From Streptococcus gallolyticus subsp. gallolyticus DSM 16831 (GTDB taxonomy: Bacteria; Bacillota; Bacilli; Lactobacillales; Streptococcaceae): 64,000 nucleotides of DNA. Shown here in pieces: positions 1 to 8,809 of this stretch. The number at the start of each line of letters is the position of its first letter. Position 1 is the stretch's first letter. Position numbers and translations under genes: made by a program. The notes below the pieces were generated by a model. It did not search any database and was not told the origin of the DNA. It worked only from the letters and a program-made list of their open reading frames with translations. The stretch lies in contig NZ_CP018822.1 in NCBI RefSeq assembly GCF_002000985.1, forward strand, positions 638,001-702,000, given 5' to 3'.

Positions 1-164
1 TGTTCTGTGTGAATTCGGACTGGATGGGATTTTTAGTGATTCCTTTTATGTACCTCTATAATGGTGAAAAAGGGCAATCAAGACCTTATCAAAAATGGTT
101 CTTCTATGTTTTCTATCCTTTGCATTTATGGATTTTAGCCATTATAAGTGTCGTTATAAAGTGA
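1..164 (+). CDS. TraX-family membrane protein, C-terminal fragment
   Basis: The gene enters from the left edge, so only its last 53 or so codons are present (reading frame begins at base 3, stop TGA at 162-164). The fragment contains YNGEKG and FYVFYPLHLWIL, the usual ending of TraX-like acyltransferase or membrane proteins of Firmicutes, with a final transmembrane helix. The function in streptococci is not established. The identification rests on memory of this C-terminal pattern, so it is moderately secure as a family and weak as a function. Confidence 0.6.
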   Translation, partial: FCVNSDWMGFLVIPFMYLYNGEKGQSRPYQKWFFYVFYPLHLWILAIISVVIK

Positions 165-289
165 GATTATTTTAGAAGAGGTTGAGGCAAAAGTGCGTAG
201 CCTCTTTGTTTATGCAATCAAAATTGATTATCGTGGAAAGGCAATTTTCGTCGGTCTAAAAATATATTTTCCCCTGAGAATAAGCTGTT

Positions 290-316
290 TTGAAAAAACA
301 TGTTAGATGGTATAAT
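290..316 (+). promoter_or_regulatory. Extended -10 promoter abutting the DUF998 start codon
   Basis: TGGTATAAT (308-316) is an extended -10. TTGAAA at 290-295 is a possible -35 with a short 15-bp spacer. The expected transcription start (about 322-324) coincides with the ATG at 323, and no Shine-Dalgarno lies between them, so the mRNA is probably leaderless. Confidence 0.5.
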
Positions 317-322
317 GATGAT

Positions 323-1486
323 ATGAACAAAGAAAGATTGCATATTGTTTTAAACAAAGACATTATTGACCAGTTGAATCTTGCTAGTGGGCAGGAGCTG
401 GAAGCCGAGTTATACGCTGATAAATTAGTGCTGCAAAGAGAAGAAGAGCCTGAACGGCGTACCCTTTCGAGTTGGGTATTAATTATTGCGACTGTTTTGC
501 TGAGTGTGGTCTTTTTTGCCATTAGTTCTATGCAAAATAGGAGCCAGATTTTATTGGTTGGCGACTACTCGATTATCACCTTTTTGATTGGCTTTGGTGG
601 GGTGCTTGGAATGGCAATTTTCACCATTACCTTCATTCTCAACCGTCATCTGTTTCTGGGTGGGCTGAAAGCGCGTGTTTTCTGGCGGATGCTTCCCGTC
701 ATCATCATGTCCTTTACGGTTATTTTATTGTTAGCTTTATTAGGCTTTGGCTGGCTGCTGGAGCAGATTTTTACAGGAGCGTCTTTTGATAAATTAACAG
801 CTACCTTGATTTTAGGAGTTTCGATTTATGCTGTAAGCGCGCTTTGGGGGCAAATAGCAGAGCAGATTAGAGCGACTTGGTTGACGACAGTATTTACGGT
901 TATTATGATTAGCGGCGTCTTTATTTCCATGGCAACCAATAGTTCATTGCAATGGTGGCACTTTAATCTTAGTTTTTTAGGAACAAAAGAAGCTAAAGAC
1001 AGTTGGCAATTCAATTTGACCTTAATGTTGTCGGCGCTGATTTTAGTTGCCTTGGTTGATTACCTTTTTGTCGCTCTCGGTGAAAAATACGGCAGAAATT
1101 GGAAATTACGACTGATGCGTGTGATGCTAACCGTGCTAGGGCTTGATTTGGGCGCTGTTGGCTATTTTCCAAATAATGCCAGCTCACATCTTTTGCACAC
1201 TCGTGTTGCTGGTTACTTGGTTTTCATTATCATTGCCTTGATTATTAGTGTCAAATGGCTTTTGCCAAATGTGACCCGAGATTTTCTGGTAATGTCATAT
1301 GTGATTGGCGGCATGTTGGTTGGGCTAGAGGTAGCTTTTGAAGTTATCCATTACTTGTCCTTAACAGCATTTGAAATGAGTGCTTTCTTGTTAGCATTTA
1401 CGTGGTTGATTAGGCTCATCAATCATTTAGAACGCCTACTCGTTCCAGAAAAGAAAGTCATGACTGTTACGCTTGAATCATTTTAA
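323..1486 (+). CDS. DUF998 membrane protein with N-terminal AbrB-like segment
   Basis: A 387-residue protein. The first 45 or so residues (MNKERLHIVLNKD...) resemble a SpoVT/AbrB-like swapped-hairpin segment. The rest holds about ten hydrophobic helices of the DUF998 type. The role is unknown. I chose the ATG at 323 because the upstream TTG at 290 lies inside the promoter and has no ribosome binding site, while the AbrB-like similarity begins at 323. The gene is monocistronic, with an imperfect hairpin and T-run at about 1499-1556. Fusion of a DNA-binding-like module to a membrane protein suggests membrane-linked regulation, but that is inference. Confidence 0.65.
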   Translation: MNKERLHIVLNKDIIDQLNLASGQELEAELYADKLVLQREEEPERRTLSSWVLIIATVLLSVVFFAISSMQNRSQILLVGDYSIITFLIGFGGVLGMAIFTITFILNRHLFLGGLKARVFWRMLPVIIMSFTVILLLALLGFGWLLEQIFTGASFDKLTATLILGVSIYAVSALWGQIAEQIRATWLTTVFTVIMISGVFISMATNSSLQWWHFNLSFLGTKEAKDSWQFNLTLMLSALILVALVDYLFVALGEKYGRNWKLRLMRVMLTVLGLDLGAVGYFPNNASSHLLHTRVAGYLVFIIIALIISVKWLLPNVTRDFLVMSYVIGGMLVGLEVAFEVIHYLSLTAFEMSAFLLAFTWLIRLINHLERLLVPEKKVMTVTLESF

Positions 1487-1498
1487 TCTTTTTAACAT

Positions 1499-1556
1499 CA
1501 TCTCTAAGCTTTTAGTCTGAAAATACGGATGACTAGTGGTTTAGAGATATTTTTTC
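1499..1556 (+). terminator. Probable terminator after the DUF998 gene
   Basis: ATCTCTAA pairs with TTTAGAGAT about 45 bases later, with an inner AGTC/GACT pairing, followed by ATTTTTT. The loop is long and imperfect. Confidence 0.45.
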
Positions 1557-1637
1557 ACATTAAAGCTCTTTTTAGTGGCTAAAAACGTACATTTTGGTGA
1601 AAAATGTTGTATTTTTTAGAAAATTCGCAAAAAATGC

Positions 1638-1666
1638 TTGACAAGGAGAAAAACGGTGGGTATAAT
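1638..1666 (+). promoter_or_regulatory. Consensus promoter of the trp leader
   Basis: TTGACA (1638-1643), a 17-bp spacer, then TATAAT (1661-1666). Both hexamers are perfect. Transcription should start near 1673, just ahead of the first T-box leader. Confidence 0.85.
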
Positions 1667-1672
1667 GTTAAT

Positions 1673-1927
1673 CAATCAGAAAGTAACAAGGATTTGCTTA
1701 CAGGGAGCCCGTGGTTGCTGTGAACGGGTAGCAGGTGGTTGTGAAATTGGGCTGATGGTATATTGTTGAAGATAAGAAATAGTTTTCAGGTGAGCACCCC
1801 TTATCGTGCAGCTCCTTGCTAGAGGAGATAGAGATGACGGAGTATGATTTTCCGTTAAAATGAGGTGGCACCGCGCTAATAGATTAGACGTCCTCACACA
1901 GAAGTTTTTTCTGTGTGAGGTTTTTTG
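1673..1927 (+). promoter_or_regulatory. T-box riboswitch 1 (tryptophan)
   Basis: A full T-box leader. It has a Stem I region with a distal arm (GGTTGCTGTGAAC near 1713) and a GAA followed by a TGG (1748-1750), the likely Trp specifier. A stem II/III cassette spans about 1787-1840. The T-box sequence AGGTGGCACCGCG lies at 1863-1875, and an intrinsic terminator with arms CCTCACACAG/CTGTGTGAGG plus a T-run at 1892-1927. Binding of uncharged tRNA-Trp is expected to favour the antiterminator and let the operon be read. Confidence 0.85.
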
Positions 1928-1929
1928 TT

Positions 1930-2163
1930 TAGCATAAGTGAGTTAGGTAGCAAACTGCGAAAAGATTTCTTAAAAACAAAGTGAAGCAAACGCTGATGAG
2001 TTGAGAATTAGTGGTACGCTTCAGGTGGGCACCCCTTATCGTGCAGCTCCTTGTTGGAGGAGATAGAGATGACGAAACTTATTTTTCGTTAAATGAGGTG
2101 GCACCGCGCTAACTAGCTTTAGACGCCCTCACACAGAAGTTTTTTTCTGTGTGAGGTTTTTTG
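1930..2163 (+). promoter_or_regulatory. T-box riboswitch 2, Stem I apparently reduced
   Basis: This is a second T-box element in series. From 2022 to the terminator it nearly duplicates element 1 (stem II/III cassette, AGGTGGCACCGCG at 2096-2108, same terminator arms at 2127-2163). The roughly 92 bases before it do not show the distal-arm motif of element 1. The only specifier-like string is GAATTAG followed by TGG (2011-2013). No promoter is visible between the two elements, so they act on one transcript. Confidence 0.75.
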
Positions 2164-2184
2164 TTTAAAAATGGAGGAGAGGTA

Positions 2185-2472
2185 ATGAGAGATTTAGCAA
2201 CAGTTCGTCAAGAAATAGATAAGATAGACGAACACTTAATCACATATTTAGCTAAGCGACAGCGCTTAGTTGAAGAAGCGGGACTCTTAAAACCTAAAAA
2301 TGACCTTCAAGCGGTAAATGCACAAGAACGTGTTGAAGAAGTCATTAGAAATTGTTGCGAGCGTGCACGAGCAGCAAATTTATCTCCTCGCGTTGCAGAA
2401 GCTATCTGGCGAACGATGATTGGAGCGTTTATAGCGTTAGAGACAGAAGTAAATAGTCAGTCAAAAAAATAG
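2185..2472 (+). CDS. Chorismate mutase (AroQ type) leading the trp operon
   Basis: A 95-residue all-alpha AroQ-fold protein that would convert chorismate to prephenate. It shows VRQEIDKIDEHL (first conserved Arg and helix 1), a second Arg in AKRQRLVEEAG, Lys residues in LLKPKNDL, and a QERVEEV turn. The ATG at 2185 is chosen because GGAGGAGAGG lies just upstream; the TTG at 2161 is inside the terminator. It sits 13 bases before trpE and under the Trp T-boxes. That is odd, because its product leads to Phe and Tyr and not to Trp. An isochorismate-pyruvate lyase-like activity is an alternative. Confidence 0.75.
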   Translation: MRDLATVRQEIDKIDEHLITYLAKRQRLVEEAGLLKPKNDLQAVNAQERVEEVIRNCCERARAANLSPRVAEAIWRTMIGAFIALETEVNSQSKK

Positions 2473-2485
2473 AAAAGAGTTTTTT

Positions 2486-3841
2486 ATGCGAAAAATTTTA
2501 ACTGCTGATACTTTAACACCTATTCTTGCTTATATGCGAGTTCAAGGTGAGCATAAGGTTATTCTTGAATCAATTCCACGAGAAAAAGAAAATGCGCGTT
2601 TTTCAATCGTGGCTTATAATCCCGTTTTTGAAATCAAATATGAAAATGGCGAGTTAACCGAAAATGGTCAAGTCATTACTGGTGACCCACTTGATTATCT
2701 TAATCACGTAACGGTCAAAGGAGAAGCTACTGATCTGCCTTTTGGTGGCGGTGCGATTGGTTTTGTCGGTTATGACATGATTAGCCTTTATGAAAATATC
2801 GGAGACATTCCTGAAGATACTATTGGAACGCCAGATATGCATTTCTTTGTTTACGAGTCTTATTTGATTTTTGATCATAAGACAGAAAAAGTTTACGTGG
2901 TTGAAGATAATATTTACAGTCATCGTGACAATGATGCGACACGTCAAGCGCTTGGTAAGGTCGTCAAAGATTTGCAAACACAAGCGCCAAATGAATTTTC
3001 TCCACAGGAATTACATTCTTTAACCTTCAAGCACCATATTGAAAAAGAAAAATTTGAACAGATGGTTGACACGGCTAAGAAACTGATTCGTGAGGGAGAT
3101 ATGTTCCAATGCGTGCTTAGTCAACGTTTCTCAAGCCCGTTTGAGGGTGACCCGCTTGATTACTATCGCAATTTGCGCGTGACAAATCCGTCAAATTATC
3201 TCTATTTCTATGATTTTGGCGATTATCAGATTATTGGCGCAAGCCCAGAAAGTTTGGTTTCTGTGAAAAATGGCGAAGTCACTACAAATCCGATTGCAGG
3301 CACACGTCCAAGAGGGGCAAACGATGCTGAAGATGCTGCGCTAGCTAAAGACTTGCAAGCTGACATCAAAGAAACAGCTGAGCACCGTATGCTAGTGGAT
3401 TTAGGACGAAATGATATTGGAAGAATTTCTCAAAACGGTACGGTCAAGGTGACGAAATACATGGAAGTTGAGTATTTCCGTTATGTCATGCATTTGACGA
3501 GCGTGGTTAAGGGGCAATTGCTACCAGATGTGCAAAGTATTGATGCTTTGAAAACGACTTTACCAGCTGGTACTGTATCAGGCGCGCCGAAAATTCGTGC
3601 TATGAAACGTATTTACGAATTGGAAGAAGAAAAGCGTGGCGTTTATGCGGGAGCGATTGGTTATCTTTCGGCAACTGGTGACATGGATTTTGCCATTGCG
3701 ATTCGGACAATGATTCTCAAAAATCAAAAAGCTTACGTGCAAGCAGGAGCAGGAATTGTTTATGATAGCGTAGCAGAAAATGAATTTTACGAAACGATTA
3801 ATAAAGCTAAAGCAATGACACGAATAGGGGATAGCCAATGA
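2486..3841 (+). CDS. trpE: Anthranilate synthase component I
   Basis: 451 residues, normal length. TrpE makes anthranilate from chorismate using ammonia delivered by TrpG. An N-terminal ILES motif (around residue 27) matches the Trp feedback-binding LLES site. The C-terminal chorismate-binding domain carries GASPES, PIAGTRPRG, HRMLVDLGRNDIGR and the catalytic loop TVSGAPK. The stop overlaps the start of trpG (ATGA). It is the first dedicated enzyme of the T-box-regulated operon, and likely also controlled by Trp feedback. Confidence 0.97.
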   Translation: MRKILTADTLTPILAYMRVQGEHKVILESIPREKENARFSIVAYNPVFEIKYENGELTENGQVITGDPLDYLNHVTVKGEATDLPFGGGAIGFVGYDMISLYENIGDIPEDTIGTPDMHFFVYESYLIFDHKTEKVYVVEDNIYSHRDNDATRQALGKVVKDLQTQAPNEFSPQELHSLTFKHHIEKEKFEQMVDTAKKLIREGDMFQCVLSQRFSSPFEGDPLDYYRNLRVTNPSNYLYFYDFGDYQIIGASPESLVSVKNGEVTTNPIAGTRPRGANDAEDAALAKDLQADIKETAEHRMLVDLGRNDIGRISQNGTVKVTKYMEVEYFRYVMHLTSVVKGQLLPDVQSIDALKTTLPAGTVSGAPKIRAMKRIYELEEEKRGVYAGAIGYLSATGDMDFAIAIRTMILKNQKAYVQAGAGIVYDSVAENEFYETINKAKAMTRIGDSQ

Positions 3842-4407
3842 TTTTACTAATTGATAATTATGATTCTTTTACCTATAACCTAGCACAATATTTGGGAACT
3901 TTTTCAGACGTTCAAGTGTTGCGAAATGATGATGCGGCATTGGAAGCAGCTGCTCAAACAGCTGATGCGCTTGTTTTATCACCAGGTCCTGGTTGGCCAG
4001 CTGATGCTGGAAAATTGGAAGAAATGATTCGTTTATTTGCTGGAAAGAAACCTATTTTAGGAATTTGTCTTGGGCATCAAGCGATTGCTGAAACCTTTGG
4101 TGGAAAGCTCGGCTTGGCTAAAAATGTCATGCATGGCAAGCAAAGCGATATTGAGCTCTTGGCAGAATCACCTGTTTTTTCAAATCTAGCAAATGAATTA
4201 CCAATCATGCGTTATCATTCGATTGTTGTGACGGAGATGCCAGAAGAGTTTGAGGTCGTGGCAAAAACAACGGACGACCAAGAAATTATGGCAATTCAAC
4301 ACAAGAACTTGCCAATCTATGGGCTTCAATTTCACCCAGAAAGTATTGGCTCACCAGACGGGCTTCAAATGATTGAAAACTTTGTGCGATTGGTTGTTGA
4401 GAAATAA
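3838..4407 (+). CDS. trpG: Anthranilate synthase component II, glutamine amidotransferase
   Basis: 189 residues, a class I glutamine amidotransferase. Nucleophile Cys77 lies in ILGICLGHQ, the oxyanion motif is SPGPGWPADAG, and the C-terminal His/Glu pair is in LQFHPES. It releases ammonia from glutamine for TrpE. It overlaps trpE by 4 bases, which favours translational coupling and equal subunit supply. It is a stand-alone gene and is not fused to trpD. It could also serve a PabA role, since streptococci often share the subunit; that is inference. Confidence 0.97.
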   Translation: MILLIDNYDSFTYNLAQYLGTFSDVQVLRNDDAALEAAAQTADALVLSPGPGWPADAGKLEEMIRLFAGKKPILGICLGHQAIAETFGGKLGLAKNVMHGKQSDIELLAESPVFSNLANELPIMRYHSIVVTEMPEEFEVVAKTTDDQEIMAIQHKNLPIYGLQFHPESIGSPDGLQMIENFVRLVVEK

Positions 4408-4421
4408 AGTGAGGAAAAACA

Positions 4422-5426
4422 ATGAAAGAACTTTTTAATCAAATTGCTAACAGAGAAGATTTATCCGAAGAACAAGTTGAGGCACTTTTTGATGGCATTT
4501 TAAATAATGATGTCTCAGAAAGCGAGATTGCAGCTTTTCTCATGGGGCTTAAGGTTAAGGGAGAAATGCCTTCTGAAATTACTGGAATTGTGCGTGCGCT
4601 TAAAAGTCATGCGGTCGATTTACCGCAAGTATTTGACGACGCCATGTGTAATTGTGGCACAGGTGGTGACCAATCTTACAGTTTTAACATTTCAACAACA
4701 GCTTGTTTTATCCTAGCAGCAGGTGGTATCCGCATGGCTAAGTTTGGAAATCGTTCGGTTTCATCAAAATCAGGTTCTGCCGATGTCCTTGAAGAATTGG
4801 GAATCAATATCACAGCCTCACCAGAGACGCTTTCTAAAGCACTAGACGAAGTTGGCGTTGCCTTTATCTTTGCGCAAACCATGCTTCCTGCTATGCGTTT
4901 TATTGGTCCAGCTCGTCAGGTTCTAGGAATCCCAACGATTATGAATATTGTTGGACCTTTGGCAAATCCACTTGACCTTGAAACTCAATTAATGGGTTTG
5001 TATCGTGCAGATTTGCAAGAAACGGCTGCGCAAGTTATGCAAAAACTCGGTCGTAAACGTGCCATTATCATTACTGGTCCAAATAACATGGATGAAGCAG
5101 CGCTATATGGTACCAATACCTATACGCTTTTAGATAATGGCAAGATTAGCCAACATCAGTTTACTTATCAAGACCTTGAAATGCCAAAAGTTGAACTTGA
5201 TGATATTGTTGGTGGAGATGCCAAGCAAAATGCAGAGATTTTGCTGAGTGTTCTTCAAAATGAACCTAGCCCTTACCTTGAAACAACGGTATTGAATGCT
5301 GGACTTGGCTTTTATGCTAATGGAAAAGTGGATAGTTTAGAAGAGGGTGTTGCCCTTGCTCGTCAGTTGATTGCAGACGGTTCAGCCCTTGCTAAGCTTC
5401 GCCAATTACAAGAGGTGCAAATATGA
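4422..5426 (+). CDS. trpD: Anthranilate phosphoribosyltransferase
   Basis: 334 residues, normal length. It transfers phosphoribose from PRPP to anthranilate. The PRPP loop CGTGGD (around residue 79), the SFNIST motif and GNRSVSSKSGSADVLEELG are present. The N-terminal helical domain and glycine-rich core are intact. It starts 15 bases after trpG with GTGAGGAAAAAC upstream as ribosome binding site, and overlaps trpC by 4 bases. Confidence 0.97.
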   Translation: MKELFNQIANREDLSEEQVEALFDGILNNDVSESEIAAFLMGLKVKGEMPSEITGIVRALKSHAVDLPQVFDDAMCNCGTGGDQSYSFNISTTACFILAAGGIRMAKFGNRSVSSKSGSADVLEELGINITASPETLSKALDEVGVAFIFAQTMLPAMRFIGPARQVLGIPTIMNIVGPLANPLDLETQLMGLYRADLQETAAQVMQKLGRKRAIIITGPNNMDEAALYGTNTYTLLDNGKISQHQFTYQDLEMPKVELDDIVGGDAKQNAEILLSVLQNEPSPYLETTVLNAGLGFYANGKVDSLEEGVALARQLIADGSALAKLRQLQEVQI

Positions 5427-6190
5427 GTAAAGAATTTCTCCCAACTATCTTGAAGCAAAAAGCAAAAGAAGTGGAAGAGTTAGAAACGGAATCCTTACAA
5501 CCACTTCGTGAGACTTACAAGCTGTATGACTATCTCAAAAATAATGCCAAGAAACTTCAAGTGATTGCTGAAGTCAAAAAAGCTAGTCCTAGCCTTGGTG
5601 ACATTAACCTTGATGTTGACATTGTCAAACAAGCTAAAACTTATCAAGATAGCGGTGCGGCAATGATTTCGGTGCTGACAGACCCTTTCTTCTTTAAAGG
5701 TGACATTGATTACCTCCGTCAGATTTCTAGTCAAGTGAGTATTCCAACACTTGCCAAAGATTTCATTATTGATGAAAAACAAATCATTCGTAGTCGTAAT
5801 GCAGGAGCAACAGTGATTTTGTTGATTGTGGCAGCTTTGCCAGAAGCTCGTTTGAAAGAGCTTTATGATTTTGCGACAGGGTTAGGACTAGAAGTTTTAC
5901 TCGAAACGCATAATTTACCTGAATTGGAAGTCGCACATCGCATTGGTGCTAAAATTATCGGCGTTAATAACCGTAATTTAGTGACTTTTGAAACAGATAT
6001 TAATACCAGCTTAGAATTATCAGCGCATTTCAAAGAAATGCCAGTTTATATTTCAGAATCAGCTATTTTCACCAAAGACGACGCTGCCTTGGTTGCCCCA
6101 TTTTTCAATGGCATCTTAGTTGGCACGGCATTGATGAAAGCAGATAATGTTTCTGAAAAAGTGAAGGAGTTGCAAATTGACAAAGGTTAA
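5423..6190 (+). CDS. trpC: Indole-3-glycerol-phosphate synthase
   Basis: 255 residues, a single-domain TIM barrel (not fused to TrpF as in enterobacteria). It closes the ring of CdRP with loss of CO2 and water. [12 protein letters not shown] holds the N-terminal catalytic Lys. [21 protein letters not shown] and YISESAI are the other strand-end motifs. The gene overlaps trpD by 4 bases at its start and trpF by 14 bases at its end. Confidence 0.96.
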   Translation: MSKEFLPTILKQKAKEVEELETESLQPLRETYKLYDYLKNNAKKLQVIAEVKKASPSLGDINLDVDIVKQAKTYQDSGAAMISVLTDPFFFKGDIDYLRQISSQVSIPTLAKDFIIDEKQIIRSRNAGATVILLIVAALPEARLKELYDFATGLGLEVLLETHNLPELEVAHRIGAKIIGVNNRNLVTFETDINTSLELSAHFKEMPVYISESAIFTKDDAALVAPFFNGILVGTALMKADNVSEKVKELQIDKG

Positions 6191-6758
6191 AATTTGCGGG
6201 CTTTCAACACAAGCAGCCGTTGAACAGGCAGTCAAAAGCGGAGCAGATTATATCGGTTTTGTCTTTGCCAAAAGTAAGCGGCAAGTTGGCATAAAACAAG
6301 CTAACTATTTAGCACAGTTTATTCCAGAAACTGTCCAGAAAGTGGGTGTTTTTGTAAGTCCAACATTGGTGGAACTTCAAGAAGCGATTACTAAAGTGCC
6401 TCTTGATTTTGTACAAATCCATGGAGATTTTGAAGAAGAGCTCTTTAAGAAAATTGATGTTCCAAGTATTCGTGCCATTCCTGTCCAAAAAGCACTGGAA
6501 GAAATTGATAGTCAAGCGGATTATTTATTATTTGACGCCCCCTTGGCTGGTTCGGGCAAGACATTTAATTGGGAATTGTTAAAAGATAAGAAAATCACGA
6601 AGCCATATTTTTTAGCAGGCGGATTAACTGTCGATAATGTCCAGCAGGCCATAACTTTCTTTCATCCTTACGCTGTTGACGTTTCTTCTGGTGTTGAGAC
6701 GGATGGTGAAAAAGATTTATTGAAGATTGCAAAATTTATAGAAAGTGTGAAAAAATGA
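6177..6758 (+). CDS. trpF: Phosphoribosylanthranilate isomerase
   Basis: 193 residues, a small TIM barrel. It isomerises phosphoribosylanthranilate to CdRP. The catalytic Cys is in VKICGLST near the N-terminus; the Asp region is [14 protein letters not shown]; the phosphate loop is [11 protein letters not shown] followed by VDVSSGVE. The start is TTG at 6177, supported by AAGGAG upstream inside trpC and by the family beginning at MTKVKICG. The start nests within the end of trpC, so translation is probably coupled. It overlaps trpB by 4 bases. Confidence 0.95.
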   Translation: MTKVKICGLSTQAAVEQAVKSGADYIGFVFAKSKRQVGIKQANYLAQFIPETVQKVGVFVSPTLVELQEAITKVPLDFVQIHGDFEEELFKKIDVPSIRAIPVQKALEEIDSQADYLLFDAPLAGSGKTFNWELLKDKKITKPYFLAGGLTVDNVQQAITFFHPYAVDVSSGVETDGEKDLLKIAKFIESVKK

Positions 6759-7957
6759 GCTATAACCAACCAGATACTAATGGATTTTACGGAAAATTTG
6801 GTGGACAATTTGTTCCCGAAACACTGATGACTGCGGTTATCGAACTTGATGAAGCTTACCGCGAAGCTAAGGCAGACCCAAGCTTTCAAGAAGAACTCGA
6901 TGCGCTTTTGAAAAATTATGTCGGTCGTGAAACACCGCTTTATTATGCAGAGCGTTTAACAAAACATATCGGCGGTGCGAAAATTTACCTCAAACGTGAA
7001 GACCTTAACCACACAGGTGCTCATAAAATTAATAACGCCCTCGGTCAAGTTCTTCTTGCTAAACGAATGGGTAAAAAGAAAATTATTGCCGAAACGGGTG
7101 CTGGTCAACACGGGGTTGCAACAGCAACAGCAGCTGCACTTTTTGACATGGAATGTACGATTTATATGGGTGAAGAGGACGTGAAACGCCAAGCACTCAA
7201 TGTTTTCCGTATGGAATTGCTAGGCGCTAAAGTCTTTTCTGTAACTGATGGTTCACGCGTTTTGAAAGATGCCGTAAATGCAGCCCTTCGCGCGTGGGTA
7301 GCTAATATCGAAGATACACACTATATCATGGGGTCAGCTCTCGGACCTGCACCTTTCCCTGAAATGGTTCGTGACTTCCAATCTGTTATCGGTCAAGAAG
7401 CAAAGAAACAATATGCAGAGATTTCAGGAGGAAAATTGCCTGATGCTGTCCTAGCCTGTGTTGGCGGTGGTTCAAATGCGATTGGTCTTTTCTATCCATT
7501 TGTCGAAGATGAATCAGTTGCTCTTTACGGTGCTGAAGCAGCAGGACATGGACTTGATACTGAAGAACACGCTGCAACATTTGCCAAAGGACGTATAGGT
7601 ATTTTGCATGGTGCTTTGATGAATGTTTTGCAAGACCGTCATGGACAAATCATGGAAGCTTTCTCAATCTCAGCTGGTCTTGATTATCCAGGCGTTGGTC
7701 CAGAACATTGCCATTTCAAAGACATTGGTCGTGCAACATACGATTCTATTACCGATGATGAAGCACTTGAAGCATTCATGCTTCTATCACGTTTGGAAGG
7801 GATTATTCCAGCTCTCGAATCAAGTCATGCCATTGCTTTGACTCAAAAAGTGGCTAAGGAATTAGGACCAGATAAATCAATCATTGTTTGTCTATCTGGA
7901 CGTGGTGATAAGGATGTTGTGCAAGTAAAAGAACGTTTGGAAGCAGAAGGGAAATAG
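6755..7957 (+). CDS. trpB: Tryptophan synthase beta chain
   Basis: 400 residues, a PLP enzyme that condenses indole with serine. The PLP lysine is in [13 protein letters not shown], the ETGAGQHG motif binds substrate carboxylate, and GGGSNAIG binds the cofactor phosphate. Full length and conventional TrpB1 type, fitting partnership with the adjacent TrpA. It overlaps trpF by 4 bases and is followed by trpA after 3 bases. Confidence 0.98.
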   Translation: MSYNQPDTNGFYGKFGGQFVPETLMTAVIELDEAYREAKADPSFQEELDALLKNYVGRETPLYYAERLTKHIGGAKIYLKREDLNHTGAHKINNALGQVLLAKRMGKKKIIAETGAGQHGVATATAAALFDMECTIYMGEEDVKRQALNVFRMELLGAKVFSVTDGSRVLKDAVNAALRAWVANIEDTHYIMGSALGPAPFPEMVRDFQSVIGQEAKKQYAEISGGKLPDAVLACVGGGSNAIGLFYPFVEDESVALYGAEAAGHGLDTEEHAATFAKGRIGILHGALMNVLQDRHGQIMEAFSISAGLDYPGVGPEHCHFKDIGRATYDSITDDEALEAFMLLSRLEGIIPALESSHAIALTQKVAKELGPDKSIIVCLSGRGDKDVVQVKERLEAEGK

Positions 7958-7960
7958 ACT

Positions 7961-8743
7961 ATGACTAAGACACTCACAAAACATCTTGAAAACATTGGAG
8001 CAAGCGGTAAAGGAATTTTTGTGCCATACATTATGGCAGGAGACCACGAAAAAGCTTTAGACGGTTTGTTTGACACCATTACTTTTTTGGAAAATAGCGG
8101 AGCTTCTGCTATTGAAGTGGGCATTCCATGGTCAGACCCCGTTGCTGACGGACCAGTCATTGAATTGGCAGGGCAAAGAAGCTTGGCTAACGGTGTGAAT
8201 TTAACAGCGATTGTTCAAAAATTACAAGAAAAACAAACGACAGTTCCTTTGGTCATCATGACTTACATCAATCCTGTCTATCAATACGGCATTGAGAAAT
8301 TTATTGCTGACTTGAAAAATACGTCTGTTAAAGGGTTGATTATTCCTGATTTACCACACGAACACGAAAATATGGTAAAACCATATCTTACCGACACAGA
8401 TATTGCGCTTGTGCCACTCGTTAGTCTGACAACAGGTATTGAACGTCAAAAAACGTTATGTAAAGATGCTGAAGGCTTTATCTATGCCGTTGCTATTAAC
8501 GGTGTTACTGGTAAAACTGGCAATTATCGTGATGATTTGGATAAACATTTGACCAATCTTAAAACCATTGCAGACATTCCTGTTTTAACAGGTTTTGGTG
8601 TCTCAACTCCAGCGGACATTGAGCGCTTTAACAAAGTATCAGACGGTGTTATTGTCGGAACGAAAATTGTTAGAGACTTACACGAAGGAAAAACAGATGA
8701 TGTTGCTGACTTCGTCAAATACGGCTCAAATTATCAAAAATAA
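7961..8743 (+). CDS. trpA: Tryptophan synthase alpha chain
   Basis: 260 residues, a TIM barrel that splits indole-glycerol phosphate into indole and G3P and channels indole to Trp[20 protein letters not shown] corresponds to the conserved ELG-PFSDP-ADGP motif, with the catalytic Glu and Asp; GFGVSTP is the phosphate loop. The common Phe of PFSDP is Trp here. It is the last gene of the operon and is followed by a bidirectional terminator shared with mntH. Confidence 0.96.
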   Translation: MTKTLTKHLENIGASGKGIFVPYIMAGDHEKALDGLFDTITFLENSGASAIEVGIPWSDPVADGPVIELAGQRSLANGVNLTAIVQKLQEKQTTVPLVIMTYINPVYQYGIEKFIADLKNTSVKGLIIPDLPHEHENMVKPYLTDTDIALVPLVSLTTGIERQKTLCKDAEGFIYAVAINGVTGKTGNYRDDLDKHLTNLKTIADIPVLTGFGVSTPADIERFNKVSDGVIVGTKIVRDLHEGKTDDVADFVKYGSNYQK

Positions 8744-8758
8744 ACTCATTTCAGCAAA

Positions 8759-8797
8759 AAAAAACAGAGATTCCTTTGATGTGGAGTCTCTGTTTTT
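8759..8797. terminator. Bidirectional terminator between trpA and mntH
   Basis: Arms AAAAACAGAGATTCC and GGAGTCTCTGTTTTT flank an 8-base loop. The A-run and T-run on either side let it serve both convergent operons. Confidence 0.85.
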
Positions 8798-8809
8798 AAT
8801 TTATTTTAT

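Noticed and set aside
290..322. Upstream TTG start for the DUF998 gene
   Set aside because: It would put the promoter -10 inside the gene and has no ribosome binding site; the AbrB-like similarity starts at 323.
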